Shown here: one piece after another, positions 50,186 through 61,805 of the stretch
How the letters are laid out: each line of letters opens with the position of its first letter
How positions within the stretch are numbered: position 1 is the first letter of the stretch
Source: Spirodela intermedia
Taxonomy: Eukaryota; Streptophyta; Magnoliopsida; Alismatales; Araceae
Reading direction: 5' to 3'
Length of the DNA stretch: 64,000 nucleotides
Assembly (NCBI GenBank): GCA_902729315.2
Contig: LR746272.1
Span: 4,144,037 to 4,208,036 of the forward strand
Made by a program: the position numbers and the translations under genes
The notes under the pieces: generated by a model
Databases searched by the model: none
The model's input: only the letters and a program-made list of their open reading frames with translations
Told to the model about the DNA's origin: nothing

Positions 50186-53100
50186 ATGGAGGGGTGCAGA
50201 GCGCCTCTTCTCAACGGCTGGATTACACCATTTATAATGGGTTTCCTCCTCTGCATGTCCATTCCACTGGCATCGGCGAAGGTGCGGCGGTACCGGTGGG
50301 AGGTAACCTACGAGCTGCAATCCCCCGATTGCCTGGAGAAGCTGGTGATTGCCATCAATGGGAGGACTCCCGGCCCGACCATCATGGCTCAGCAGGGAGA
50401 CACGGTCATCGTCGAGGTCAAGAACGGCCTCCTCACAGAGAACACCGCCATTCACTGGCACGGCATCCGCCAGGTTAAACCGCGAGAGCCCCCCCTTCCC
50501 CTTTCTTGCTCATCTCCGGCGACCTTACAGTCCGCTGACGGCCTCCTTCGCCGGTGACTTCGCCGCCAATTTTTCCAGATTGGGACGCCATGGAGCGACG
50601 GCACGGAAGGCGTGACGCAGTGCCCCATCCTCCCCGGCGAGACCTTCGTCTACAAGTTCGTCGTCGATAGGGTAAGAAGCTGCCCCTCCCTCACATTTTT
50701 CGCCTTCCAATCTCCTGTTCACGGAGTCATACCTTCATCGTTGACTTTTACTTCTTCCTATTCTGCACTCTTCCCTGAAATATTCTTTGAACGCCGTCAT
50801 CTTAAGAGACTGTCTCCTCAGGCCGTGGGCCTGAACTTAGCGGTGTTTTTGTCGTCTCGCAAGGACCCCCGCCCCCCACTAGCCACAGGGTCCGTCGGCG
50901 TTGGCCCCGATTTTACTCTAGTCAGAATCCAACCCAATATAATTATCGCTTTCCTTTTAAAAAAAAAATCAACGGTCGACGGCGGTCAGTTGAATAATAT
51001 TAAAAAATATTGCATAAAATATTGAATTAATAGAATTTAATAAAAGTGGGCCCTTTTCGATAACCATGGTGGTGGATGGATCATCCTCAGCCGTTGTTAT
51101 CTTCGTGATTCCCTCGGTGAGTTGACTGTAAATGTCAAAAGGATTGCTCATCTCCCAAATAGTCAAATGCGTATCACTTTGCGAAACTAGATATTTCATA
51201 GCTACTATGAGAACTGATCGTCCTCGACAATCACTCTAAAGTGACTCCCTTCAGCAAATAACCTGTCCATGTATAAGAGCCAATGAGGTCCTAATTTCTT
51301 AAATATTTAGTCCCCTTAAATCTGCAAAATTATGCCCTTTAGTGCTACTATGACAACGGATCGTCTTAATTTAGCAAGTTCACCGTTGACCATCAAGAAT
51401 CAACTTTTCAACTCATTGTGATGGTTTCAGCAAACACTTGATCAGTGAGCTCATTGGTTACGAAATGCTTATAACCTTGGAAAAATAAGCTTTTTACTTA
51501 CCATGGTGATCGATCATGTCAGCCTCTGGTTTCACGCGACTCCTATGTCCAGTAGGTCGTTGACCAGTATGAATCATCTAGTTTCTAACCTCGAAAAACA
51601 CTAGACGCCATAAATTTTTCAAAACCTTTCGCCTGGTATCCAAAAAACCATGCAAACGTTTCGTTAGCTGAAAAAAAAATAACCTTGTTGACCATCAAGA
51701 ATCAACTTTTGAACTCACTGTGATTCTTTCAGAAACACTGTTGACCAGCGAGCTCATTGGTGATTCAACCCTTCTGCATAAAAACCAAAACCCCTTTAGA
51801 GTCGAACACCTTGCTAATCTCCGAAATCATTAACTGTTGATTAATTTGCAAATATGAGCCCAAACCCTTACGAACAGAGATCAGTCGTCTTCAACCTCTC
51901 GTCTCACTGTGATTCCTTCGTCGAAAATGGCGGCAGCCCGGGACCTACATCTACCACGCTCATTACGGGATGCAGAGGTCTGCCGGCCTCTATGGGTCCA
52001 TCCACGTCTCCCTCCCCGACGGCATTTCGGAGCCCTTCGCGTACGACTACGACCGGAACATCGTCCTCAACGACTGGTGGCACAAGACCACCCACGAGCA
52101 GGCCGCCGGCCTATCCTCCATCCCTTTCGTCTGGGTCAAGGAGCCTCAGGTGCCTATTCTCTCTAAACCTTTCCATTGTTCCTCTGTTTTTGAGATGGAT
52201 GTCCTGTTCAACTCCTAGCGTTTGCCTTGCAGTCACTTCTGATCAATGGGAGGGGATGGTTCAACTGCTCACAAGCCGGGACTGCCGTCTGCAACTCTAC
52301 CAACCCGCAGTGCTCCCCCTTCGTGCTCACGGTGGTGCCAGGGAAGACCTACCGCCTAAGGATCTCCAGCCTTGCTTCTCTCTCGGCGTTCAACTTTGAG
52401 ATAGAGGTGAGGAGGGGAGGGAACGGTCCCAGCAGACGAAGAAGACGGCCACTTAGGTCGCAGGAAAATAAGCACTGACCTTGGGGGTTCTTTTGCAGGG
52501 TCACAACATGACCGTCGTAGAAACCGACGGCCACTACGTCGAGCCATTCGTCGTGAAGAACCTCAACATCTACTCCGGCGAGACCTATTCCGTCCTGGTG
52601 GTCGCCGACCAGGAACCTTCCCGCAACTACTGGGCGGCCTTGAACGTCGTCAGCAGGAAGCCCGACACCCCCACCGGTCTCGCCATCTTCAACTACTACC
52701 CCAACCACCCCCGCCGCCGTCCCCCGACGGCGCCGCCTGCCGGGCCCCTCTGGAACGACACCGAGTACCGCCTGAACCAGAGCCTAAAGATTAGGGCTCG
52801 CCGGGGATACGTCTACCCCCCGCCGACCACCACAGACCGGGTGATCACCCTTCTGAACACCCAGAACAGGATTGACGGCCACACCCGGTGGGCCGTCAAC
52901 AACATCTCCTTCACCCTCCCCCACACCCCTTACCTGATCGCCCTCAAGCACAAGCTGCACCACACCTTCAGCCAGTCGGCGCCGCCGGAGACCTACGACC
53001 GCGCAAACTACGACATCTTTAAGCAGGCGGCGAACCCCAACGCCACCTACAGCGACGCCGTGTATCGGCTGAAGTTCAACTCCACGGTGGACATCATCCT

Positions 53101-53458
53101 CCAGAACGCGAACAGCATGGTCCCCAACAACAGCGAGACCCATCCCTGGCACCTCCATGGCCATGACTTCTGGGTCCTCGGTCATGGGCCGGGGGTCTTC
53201 GATCCGGTCAACGATCCCCTGAGGAAGTACAACCTAGTGGACCCCATCATGAAGAACACTGTGGCGGTTCACCCTTATGGCTGGACGGCGATCAGATTCG
53301 TGGCCGACAACCCAGGCGTGTGGGCGTTCCACTGCCACATCGAGTCACACTTCTTCATGGGAATGGGAATTGTCTTCGAGGAGGGTGTGGAGAGGGTCGG
53401 CCGGCTGCCGGCAGCCATCATGGGCTGTGGCGACTCTCACCGCCTCCCCCGTCATTGA
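50186..53458 (+). CDS. L-ascorbate oxidase, copy A (multicopper oxidase, secreted), five exons
   Basis: Exons 50186-50473, 50579-50671, 51937-52149, 52233-52406 and 52499-53458, all phase 0, give 575 residues. A signal peptide ends near Ala31 (PLASA|KVRR). Copper ligands are present: HWHG (end of exon 1), HAHYG (exon 3), [14 protein letters not shown] and [13 protein letters not shown] with the axial Met (exon 5). The segments [14 protein letters not shown] and [20 protein letters not shown] are typical of plant ascorbate oxidases rather than laccases. Several N-glycosylation sites occur (CNST, NMT, NDT, NIS, NAT). The enzyme oxidises apoplastic ascorbate with reduction of oxygen to water. 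No TATA box as clear as that of copy B; GATAAAAG at about 50100 is a candidate. Intron 2 is 1265 bp. Tail-to-tail with copy B. Confidence 0.94.
51390..51770 (+). repeat. Internal direct repeat in intron 2 of ascorbate oxidase copy A
   Basis: GTTGACCATCAAGAATCAAC occurs near 51393 and again near 51688, each followed by a similar stretch ending in GAGCTCATTGGT. The copies are about 295 bp apart. Confidence 0.8.
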
Positions 53459-53790
53459 TTGTTCAAGAGGAAGAAGAAGAAGAAGAAGAAGAAAGGGGGA
53501 GGCTCTGGCGGCTTACTTGGTGGATGCCATGGGAGTGGTGAGAGTCAGTTCCATCGGAACCGCCGCTGCCACCGCCATCAGTCGTTCGCTGTCCAGCGAG
53601 TGACCGCCCGCCGCCAGCGTCGTTCGTCATTCGCCGTCCGCCAACTCCTATCACCATCCTCACCCCATCCCCCGCCATCCATCACCCTCCATCCACCATC
53701 TATCACCGCCGGCATCTGCTATCGCCATCTCTAGTAGCCATCATCCGTCGCCACCGCATCAATCCAGCATCCTCCAGCCACCTAAAAGAT
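53459..53790. repeat. (GAA)n and CCATC/CCGCC-rich low-complexity DNA after copy A
   Basis: A GAA run at about 53464-53493 begins right after the stop codon, where similarity to copy B ends. It is followed by Cys/His/Pro-biased trinucleotide sequence with no credible protein. Part of it may be 3' UTR or the distal part of a copia LTR. Confidence 0.6.
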
Positions 53791-53799
53791 AATAGGTAG

Positions 53800-56350
53800 G
53801 AGAAGATTGAGAGAGAAGAGAGGGAAAGGAATGAATGTGTAAAAAGTTGCAAAGCGTTGATGGTATATTATGTACTTATTATAGAGATTCCGGTTTTCAA
53901 GAATCGGAAACTTTCCAAGAATTGGAGGTTTCAGTTGAGTGCTATTTGAGGTTACCGTTGAAACAACAATGTCTCTCAATGATTGAGCTGGACGATCCTT
54001 TCCTGTTGGTTGGTGAGCTGACTAGTCTTGCTGAGCTGTTGAATGCCTTGTGCTTTCACACTCCCCCACAAACACAACTTTGGCGCCGTTGGTGGAGATG
54101 GGAAAGACATTGAGCTTGTTCCGTAACCAATGGAACCGTTGTTGTGGGAGGGGTTTTGTAAGGACATCGGCCATTTGATCTCTGCCGGATATGAAAGCTA
54201 TTTGGAGGCATTTTGACGTGACTTATTCACAAACTAAATGGTAGGCAATATCGATGTACTTTTTTTTGGTGTGAAACACTGAATTATTGGCAATATATAT
54301 TACTCCGGTATTGTTGCACCACAAGGTAGGTGCAGTAGTGAGTTGGATCCATAATTCATGAAGTAGAGATGTGAGCTAGATGATTTCATCAGTAGCATTT
54401 GCAATTGCCTTATATTTGGCCTTCGTGCTTGATCGTACCCAAGATTGCTTCTTGGAGCTCTATGACCCAAGATTGGTACTGAGATAAATCAAGTACCCTC
54501 TAGTGGAATGGCGATCTGTAGATGATCTAGCCCAGTCAACATCACTAAAAGTACGAAGAGAGATGATAGAGTTTTTAGATAATAGAGCAGATGTTTTAGT
54601 TGGGTCCAGTCTTCAACATCCGAGTTGTGCATCTTCTGACATGCTCTATTGACAATGAATGAGATATTGAGTTGAGTGATTGTAAGGTATTGAAGGCCCC
54701 CTACAATGCTGCAATACATAGTTATGGTCTAGTGTTGCTGTTAAAGAGCACAATTGAGAAGAATCTGAGCACGGCGTCAAGGCCGGTTAGCATGTTTTCA
54801 TATGTAATTTTCTCAAAAGTTGTGAAATATATTTTGATTGCGATAGTAAATAGTTGGAGGCTTGACTAGTGAGTTTGATATCTAAAAAATAGATGGCTGG
54901 CCCAGGATCTCAAAGCATGAAGACATACAAGTGATGTGATAAGATATTTAATACCGTGAGGGTCGAGACTTAAGATTAAAATATCATCAACATATACAAA
55001 AAGAAAATACAGTATATGATGGTTGTATTTATAAAATAGTGATTTCTCAATTTTTGAGTCACAGAAACTGATGGATTGTAGATATGAAGATAATTTCTTA
55101 AACCATTCACGTGGTGATTATTTTAAATTGTAAAGCGATTTCACAATACAGACACGATGTGGGAAATGAGAATTAGAAAACTTAGTGGTTGTTTCATATA
55201 AATTATTTCAATAAGATCACCATTCAAGAAAGCATTAGATATATCTAATTGATCAATGTGCTAGTTTTGGCAAACAGCTAGAGAAAGTAAAACTTGTACA
55301 GTTGTAATTTTAGTAATCGGGCTAAAAGTTTCAAAATAATCGATGCCGACTTGATGGTTAAATCCTTGAGCCACTAACCTGGCTTTATAGTAATCAATTG
55401 TTTCATCATAATGAGATTTGAGTTGATATACCCATTTGCCGTCAAAAATATACATGTGTGGATGTTTGGGTACCAAGGACCAGGTTTGATTACAAATGAG
55501 GGCATTATACTTCTCCGTCATTGCCTTGACCTAAAGTGGATTTTGGAAGGCTTTAATCAAACTTGTGGATTCGGTGATGGCAAAGGTTGACGTGCAAAGA
55601 GGTAGTGGATATTTTGTACAATAACTTGTTTGGCATTGGGATGTCTTGTGCTTAGCAAGAATTAGATGAGTTTTATTTGGAACTTGAACATCTAATTCTT
55701 GATAATTTATTGTAATGATTGGGTTTTTGGCAGGGGGGCGAAGGTAGATTGATTAGTCTATGCCATAGGTAAAGGGGGGGTTTTACTGGCTTCATCCTTT
55801 GAAGAACTAAGTATCTTGAGTCATTCGTCTGTTTTGTTTTGTGGATTTGGAGCTGCAGGTTGGTCTGAGCTAATGGGGGTTAAAGGGGTTATGTAGAGAG
55901 ATATAGTGTCTAGAATTCCATCACCATTTCCAGTTGATGATGGCTCCTACATTTGAGTTGTTATATCCTAGAATGAAAAATATGATTCATTGAATAAAAT
56001 TTCTCAAGAGATAAACAACTTAATTGAGTTCAAGGAGAGACATCAATAGCCCAAATGATGTGAGCTATAGTCAAGAAAAGCACATTGTTTTGATCAAGAC
56101 ATCAATTTATTTACATCGAATGATCGCAAGTTGAGATAACGAAGGCAGCCAAAAAAATTAAAGGAGTAATCTGGTGATGAGTTAAATAAAATTTCATAAG
56201 GTGAACGCATTTGAAAAACTAGTGTAATCATTTAGTTAGTGAGATAGGTTGTTGCTGATATTGCTTCATCCTAGTATTTTTGCGACGTTGAACTATGATG
56301 AAACATTGATAGAGTAGTCTTGATGCTAATTTTATGTTTGTGATGAAAGG
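53800..56350 (-). mobile_element. Degenerate Ty1/copia retrotransposon, 3' part
   Basis: Minus-strand fragments appear in copia order. Integrase C-terminal region is at about 56270-55930 (SPYEILFNSSPDYSF, FGCLRYLNLR). Reverse transcriptase is at about 55521-55261 (WVYQLKSHYD, KARLVAQGF, YFETFSPITKITTV). The RT end is at about 54719-54489 (SIVGGLQYLTITQ, NRACQKMH). RNase H remnants at about 54520-54170 carry several stops. A purine-rich tract (54070-54061) is followed by TGTGAAAGCA at 54060, the likely 3' LTR start; a TATA-like CTCTATAATAAG lies inside the LTR near 53885. No 5' LTR was found. Non-functional. Confidence 0.85.
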
Positions 56351-57130
56351 TTCTAAGTACTTTGATGATGAAAAGTGTTGTTATAAATAATTGAATGACA
56401 TTTTTATGATGTCAGTGATGTGTGAAATGTCATATTTAAATCAACTGAAATTTATAAAAGTACATAATTGTCATTACTTTTGAGATCTACTATGCTTTTA
56501 CATTGGTAAAATTATCTAAATTTCTAATCTAGTTGATTAAAATAATTTTTAGCTCATAGAATATGTTACATCTATGCACTTCCAAAATTAGGAAGCTTAA
56601 TCAGAGTGGAACCTAAGATAAAAAATCACACATAAAAATTCAAAGTATTAAAATAGTTATGAATTTTATATCATTTATGATTATAATTTGTTTGTCTTTC
56701 AATCTCATGTGTGGCCTCATTCGAGGTTAACTCAGTTAGGTGTTCAGTTGATTGTCTAACCCAATAAGTCAACATAAAGGAGGGCTTTCACCCAAATTAG
56801 CACATGATGACAAGAAATGAATGGGAACACAAGAAAAAACTCATGAGAGACTTCAAGCCCCATATTCCACCTCCAAAGGTTTTCAAAACATCTCACTTAT
56901 CCTCCTAAAAGCTTAGCTGTATTCCACACCTCTGAGAGCTTGCAACACTAGAAGATTAGCTATTGCTTGACCCATTTAGGAGCTTCACCACGTCTTCTTT
57001 CACGGCAAGTTTCTCCATCCCACAAGAAGAGGACAATAAAATTGAGCAAAATATCTTTTGAGTATCTATTTTTTACTTGAATAGAGATGTGAAGGAACTC
57101 TTAAGGTACTTATCACATGCGATGGAGAGT
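56351..57130. other. AT-rich spacer between the copia remnant and the minisatellite
   Basis: No gene recognised. It may include more decayed 5' sequence of the copia element, but I could not read any conserved motif. Confidence 0.4.
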
Positions 57131-57239
57131 GGCTAGAACTAAAATCTGTTAGATAAATACATGGAGTCTTTACAAGAGTGGCTTCTAAAACTAGGAGGAA
57201 ATGATAGACTCACGGAGTTTATACTATAATAAACTGTTG

Positions 57240-57660
57240 GAGAGTTTAGAAAATTAGTTGAAAAGAATAGATTTGTGAAGTCTATGCTGAGATAGGTTGT
57301 TAGAGAGCCAAGGAAACAGGAAAGAATAAACTTGTAGAGTCTATGGTGTAATGTGTTGCTAGAGACTCATAAAGTCTTGTAATAGGTTGCTGGAGTCTTG
57401 AAATCTAATGGGTGATATAGACTCATGTAATCCATGTTATAATAGGTTGCTAGAGGGTCTTGAAATCTAAGGTGATATAGACTCATAGATTTTATATTGT
57501 AATGAGTTGCTAGAGAGTCTTGAAATCTAATGGGTGATATAGACTCATGTAATCCATGTTATAATAGGTTGCTAGAGGGTCTTGAAATCTAAGGTGATAT
57601 AGACTCATAGATTTTATATCGTAATGAGTTGCTAGCGAGTTTTGAAATCTAATGGGTGAT
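57240..57660. repeat. Minisatellite with 122-bp higher-order period of two ~61-bp monomers
   Basis: Monomers contain GTTGCTAGAG, GTCTTGAAATCTAA and GATATAGACTCAT. Alternate monomers differ consistently (GTAATCCATGTTATAATAG versus AGATTTTAT...GTAATGAG), so the exact period is about 122 bp (for example 57421 and 57543). More diverged monomers extend left to about 57120. Confidence 0.88.
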
Positions 57661-57997
57661 CCTATAAAGGGTGTTGATCTTATAATATCAGCATTATTCT
57701 TGAGACAAGAATAATGAAATCAGAATTGGGATTTTAAAGTTTCATGCAGACCAAAGGGATTTGGCCAAACCACTATAAAATCTTTTTTTTTTCTTTCTCA
57801 TCCCCCTTCTCTCTCTCTTTCTCTTTCGTCATTGAATTTAATTTAAGAAATGATACATAAAGACTTGAAAGTAATTTAACAAATAATCTACAGACTTGAA
57901 AATAACCAAAAAATGATACATAAAGAATAAATTCAGTCACGCTCTTGATTCGTGCAACCAGCTATCTTTCTATTTCGGACTGTAAGATGATGAAGAA
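57661..57997. other. Spacer downstream of ascorbate oxidase copy B
   Basis: AT-rich DNA with a CT-rich patch at about 57800-57830. It presumably includes the 3' UTR of copy B. No similarity to the 3' flank of copy A was noticed. Confidence 0.5.
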
Positions 57998-60900
57998 TCA
58001 ATGACGTCGGAGGTGGTGAGAGTCGCCACAGCCCATGATGGCTGCCGGCAGCCGGCCGACCCTCTCCACACCCTCCTCGAAGACAATTCCCATTCCCATG
58101 AAGAAGTGTGACTCGATGTGGCAGTGGAACGCCCACACGCCTGGGTTGTCGGCCACGAATCTGATCGCCGTCCAGCCATAAGGGTGAACCGCCACAGTGT
58201 TCTTCATGATGGGGTCCACTAGGTTGTACTTCCTCAGGGGATCGTTGACCGGATCGAAGACCCCCGGCCCATGACCGAGGACCCAGAAGTCATGGCCATG
58301 GAGGTGCCAGGGATGGGTCTCGCTGTTGTTGGGGACCATGCTGTTCGCGTTCTGGAGGATGATGTCCACCGTGGAGTTGAACTTCAGCCGATACACGGCG
58401 TCGCTGTAGGTGGCGTTGGGGTTCGCCGCCTGCTTAAAGATGTCGTAGTTTGCGCGGTCGTAGGTCTCCGGCGGCGCCGACTGGCTGAAGGTGTGGTGCA
58501 GCTTGTGCTTGAGGGCGATCAGGTAAGGGGTGTGGGGGAGGGTGAAGGAGATGTTGTTGACGGCCCACCGGGTGTGGCCGTCAATCCTGTTCTGGGTGTT
58601 CAGAAGGGTGATCACCCGGTCTGTGGTGGTCGGCGGGGGGTAGACGTATCCCCGGCGAGCCCTAATCTTTAGGCTCTGGTTCAGGCGGTACTCGGTGTCG
58701 TTCCAGAGGGGCCCGGCAGGCGGCGCCGTCGGGGGACGGCGGCGGGGGTGGTTGGGGTAGTAGTTGAAGATGGCGAGACCGGTGGGGGTGTCGGGCTTCC
58801 TGCTGACGACGTTCAAGGCCGCCCAGTAGTTGCGGGAAGGTTCCTGGTCGGCGACCACCAGGACGGAATAGGTCTCGCCGGAGTAGATGTTGAGGTTCTT
58901 CACGACGAATGGCTCGACGTAGTGGCCGTCGGTTTCTACGACGGTCATGTTGTGACCCTGCAAAAGAACCCCCAAGGTCAGTGCTTATTTTCCTGCGACC
59001 TAAGTGGCCGTCTTCTTCGTCTGCTGGGACCGTTCCCTCCCCTCCTCACCTCTATCTCAAAGTTGAACGCCGAGAGAGAAGCAAGGCTGGAGATCCTTAG
59101 GCGGTAGGTCTTCCCTGGCACCACCGTGAGCACGAAGGGGGAGCACTGCGGGTTGGTAGAGTTGCAGACGGCAGTCCCGGCTTGTGAGCAGTTGAACCAT
59201 CCCCTCCCATTGATCAGAAGTGACTGCAAGGCAAACGCTAGGAGTTGAACAGGACATCCATCTCAAAAACAGAGGAACAATGGAAAGGTTTAGAGAGAAT
59301 AGGCACCTGAGGCTCCTTGACCCAGACGAAAGGGATGGAGGATAGGCCGGCGGCCTGCTCGTGGGTGGTCTTGTGCCACCAGTCGTTGAGGACGATGTTC
59401 CGGTCGTAGTCGTACGCGAAGGGCTCCGAAATGCCGTCGGGGAGGGAGACGTGGATGGACCCATAGAGGCCGGCAGACCTCTGCATCCCGTAATGAGCGT
59501 GGTAGATGTAGGTCCCGGGCTGCCGCCATTTTCGACGAAGGAATCACAGTGAGACGAGAGGTTGAAGACGACTGATCTCTGTTCGTAAGGGTTTGGGCTC
59601 ATATTTGCAAATTAATCAGCAGTTAATGATTTCGGAGATTAGCAAGGTGTTCGACTCTAAAGGGGTTTTGGTTTTTGTGCAGAAGGGTTGAATCACCAAT
59701 GAGATCGCTGGTCAACAGTGTTTCTGAAAGAATCATAACGGGTTCAAAAATTGACTCTTGGGTAATTCTTTGGATACCAGGCTAAAGGGTTTGTTTTTGA
59801 GAAATTTATGGCGTCTGGTGTTTGTCGGGGTTAGAAACTTTCTGATTCTCACTGGTCAACGACCTACTTGCAATAGGAGTCGCGTCAAATCAGAGGATGA
59901 GCACGATCAACTTACTTAAAGATCATATTTTTCCAAGTTTATAAGCATTTGTAACCAATAAGCTCACTGGTCAACAGTGTTTGCTGAAAGCATCACAATT
60001 TCCAAAGTTGATTCTGATGGACAGCCGTCAACTTGCCAAATGAACTCACGTTGAAACCAAGACGATCCTTTGGCATGGGGTCTTAGTATTTTAGAAAACA
60101 GGACCTCATTGACTATTATCCATGGATAGTTTCTTTGCCGATGGAGACACATAGAGTGAACGTGAGGACGATCAATTTGTATAGTAGCAATGAAATATCT
60201 AGTTTTAAAAGCGATACAAATTATGACTATTTTGACTTAACTCATGGAGGGAATCACGAAGAAGTCAATGGTTGAGGATGATCCATCCACCACCATGGTT
60301 ATCAAAAAGGGTCCACTCTTACAAATTCAATATTCTATTCAAAAAAAAAAAAAATTATGAAAATTCCTTGCCCACATGGATATATGATCAACTGACCGCC
60401 GTTCATGTTATATATTTTTGTTTTGAAAGAGGTGATGGTCACGTGGAAACCAGACCACTGAAATTTCTAAAAGAGGAAAGAGAAATATATTGGATTGGAT
60501 ACGGACTCGAGGAAAACCGGGGCTAGTGCCGACGGAACCAGTGGCTCGTGGGGTTCGGCGGCAGGGCCTGGGAGACGACAAGGCCACCGCCAAGTCGGGG
60601 CGCCGCGACCCGATGAGTTAATTGTTTAAAGCGCTTATGCAATATTTGGTTTGAGAGCAGCGAAGAAGTAGAAGTTAACGATAAAAGTATGACTCCATGA
60701 CCAAGAGATTGGGCGGCGAGAAACGAGGGAGGGGCAGCTTCTTACCCTATCGACGACGAACTTGTAGATGAAGGTCTCGCCGGGGAGGATGGGGCACTGC
60801 GTCACGCCTTCCGTGCCGTCGCTCCATGGCGTCCCAATCTGGAAAAATTGACGGCGAAGTCACCGGCGAAGGAGGCCGTCAGCGGACTGTAAGGTCGCCG

Positions 60901-61231
60901 GAGATGAGCAAGAAAGGGGAAGGGGGGGCTCTCGCGGTTTAACCTGGCGGATGCCGTGCCAGTGAATGGCGGTGTTCTCTGTGAGGAGGCCGTTCTTGAC
61001 CTCGACGATGACCGTGTCTCCCTGCTGAGCCATGATGGTCGGGCCGGGAGTCCTCCCATTGATGGCGATCACCAGCTTCTCCAGGCAATCGGGGGATTGC
61101 AGCTCGTAGGTTACCTCCCACCGGTACCGCCGCACCTTCGCCGATGCCAATGGAATGGACATGCAGAGGAGGAAACCCATTATAAATGGTGTAATCCAGC
61201 CGCTGAGAAGAGGCACCCTACACCGCGCCAT
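57998..61231 (-). CDS. L-ascorbate oxidase, copy B (multicopper oxidase, secreted), five exons
   Basis: Exons 61231-60944, 60838-60746, 59519-59307, 59223-59050 and 58957-57998 have the same lengths and phases as copy A: 575 residues. The start [11 protein letters not shown] is preferred over the upstream in-frame ATG at 61354 because it aligns with copy A and opens the signal peptide. The visible protein differences from copy A are at the very N-terminus ([11 protein letters not shown] against [11 protein letters not shown]) and the C-terminus (SHHLRRH against SHRLPRH). All copper ligands are intact. Introns 1, 3 and 4 are nearly identical to copy A; intron 2 (1226 bp) is clearly diverged. 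A TATA box (GGTATATATG on the minus strand, 61350-61341) lies about 110 bp upstream of the ATG and has no counterpart in copy A. Confidence 0.94.
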
Positions 61232-61340
61232 CTTTCCCGATTCCCTATTCTCTCTCTCTCTCTCTGTTTCTTCCTGCGGAGGGGGAGGGGGAGGGCGGGA
61301 AGGGCTGATGGTGGCTAAGCGTTTCTCACCATCAACAAAA

Positions 61341-61350
61341 CATATATACC
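61341..61350 (-). promoter_or_regulatory. TATA box of ascorbate oxidase copy B
   Basis: Minus-strand GGTATATATG, about 110 bp before the ATG at 61231. The aligned place in copy A is GA-rich and lacks it. Confidence 0.55.
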
Positions 61351-61438
61351 TCATCTCCCTCTCTCTCCCGCTTCCCTTCTTTGAAGGATTCCGATGACAT
61401 GGTCAAGTCTTGCACGTAACATGGAGGAGAATAGTTCT

Positions 61439-61478
61439 CAGGCACTCTATATTGTTCTCAGGCACTCTATATTGACCA
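61439..61478. repeat. 20-bp perfect tandem duplication upstream of copy B
   Basis: TTCTCAGGCACTCTATATTG occurs twice in direct succession. Confidence 0.8.
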
Positions 61479-61742
61479 TAGAATAGTTCTTATATCTTTT
61501 TCTTGCAAAGACGCGTGATTACACCAAAGGTCAGTCTCAATTAGGTTGTATAACCAAAATATGATTATCAAGAAATTCAGTCCAAGAAATATGCTGAAAG
61601 TTTTTCAAAATATTGATGTTACTGACCGGTGTTAAAATCACCAGCTTTAAATTCAGGGCTATGGGCATTCTCTCATGAATTAGTTACGCCATTTATCATG
61701 ATAAGCTGTAAGATTAAGACTAGGTTACCCAACATGGGAAGG

Positions 61743-61745
<3 letters not shown>

Positions 61746-61803
<58 letters not shown>
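61746..61803. repeat. Long (GA)n microsatellite
   Basis: An almost uninterrupted GA run of nearly 60 bp, the longest perfect one in the window, about 0.5 kb upstream of ascorbate oxidase copy B. Confidence 0.95.

Positions 61804-61805
<2 letters not shown>

Larger units (their letters stand above)
46855..53458 (+). repeat. Left arm of a large inverted duplication (ascorbate oxidase copy A and upstream DNA)
   Basis: Matches the reverse complement of about 57998-62785. Beyond the gene, the arm includes distal upstream DNA: AAAATGACTAAT...TTAGTGAATGTTC near 46860-46900 matches 62790-62740 reversed, and AAGGAGGGTTCCTC near 47431 matches the region near 62025 reversed. Homology ends on the left at about 46855 and on the right at the stop codon. 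This arm is longer because of an extra tandem copy of upstream DNA. Confidence 0.85.

Noticed and set aside
50000-50461. 153-codon minus-strand frame over ascorbate oxidase exon 1 (and its twin at 60956-61318)
   Set aside because: Shadow of the conserved sense exon; present twice only because the gene is duplicated.
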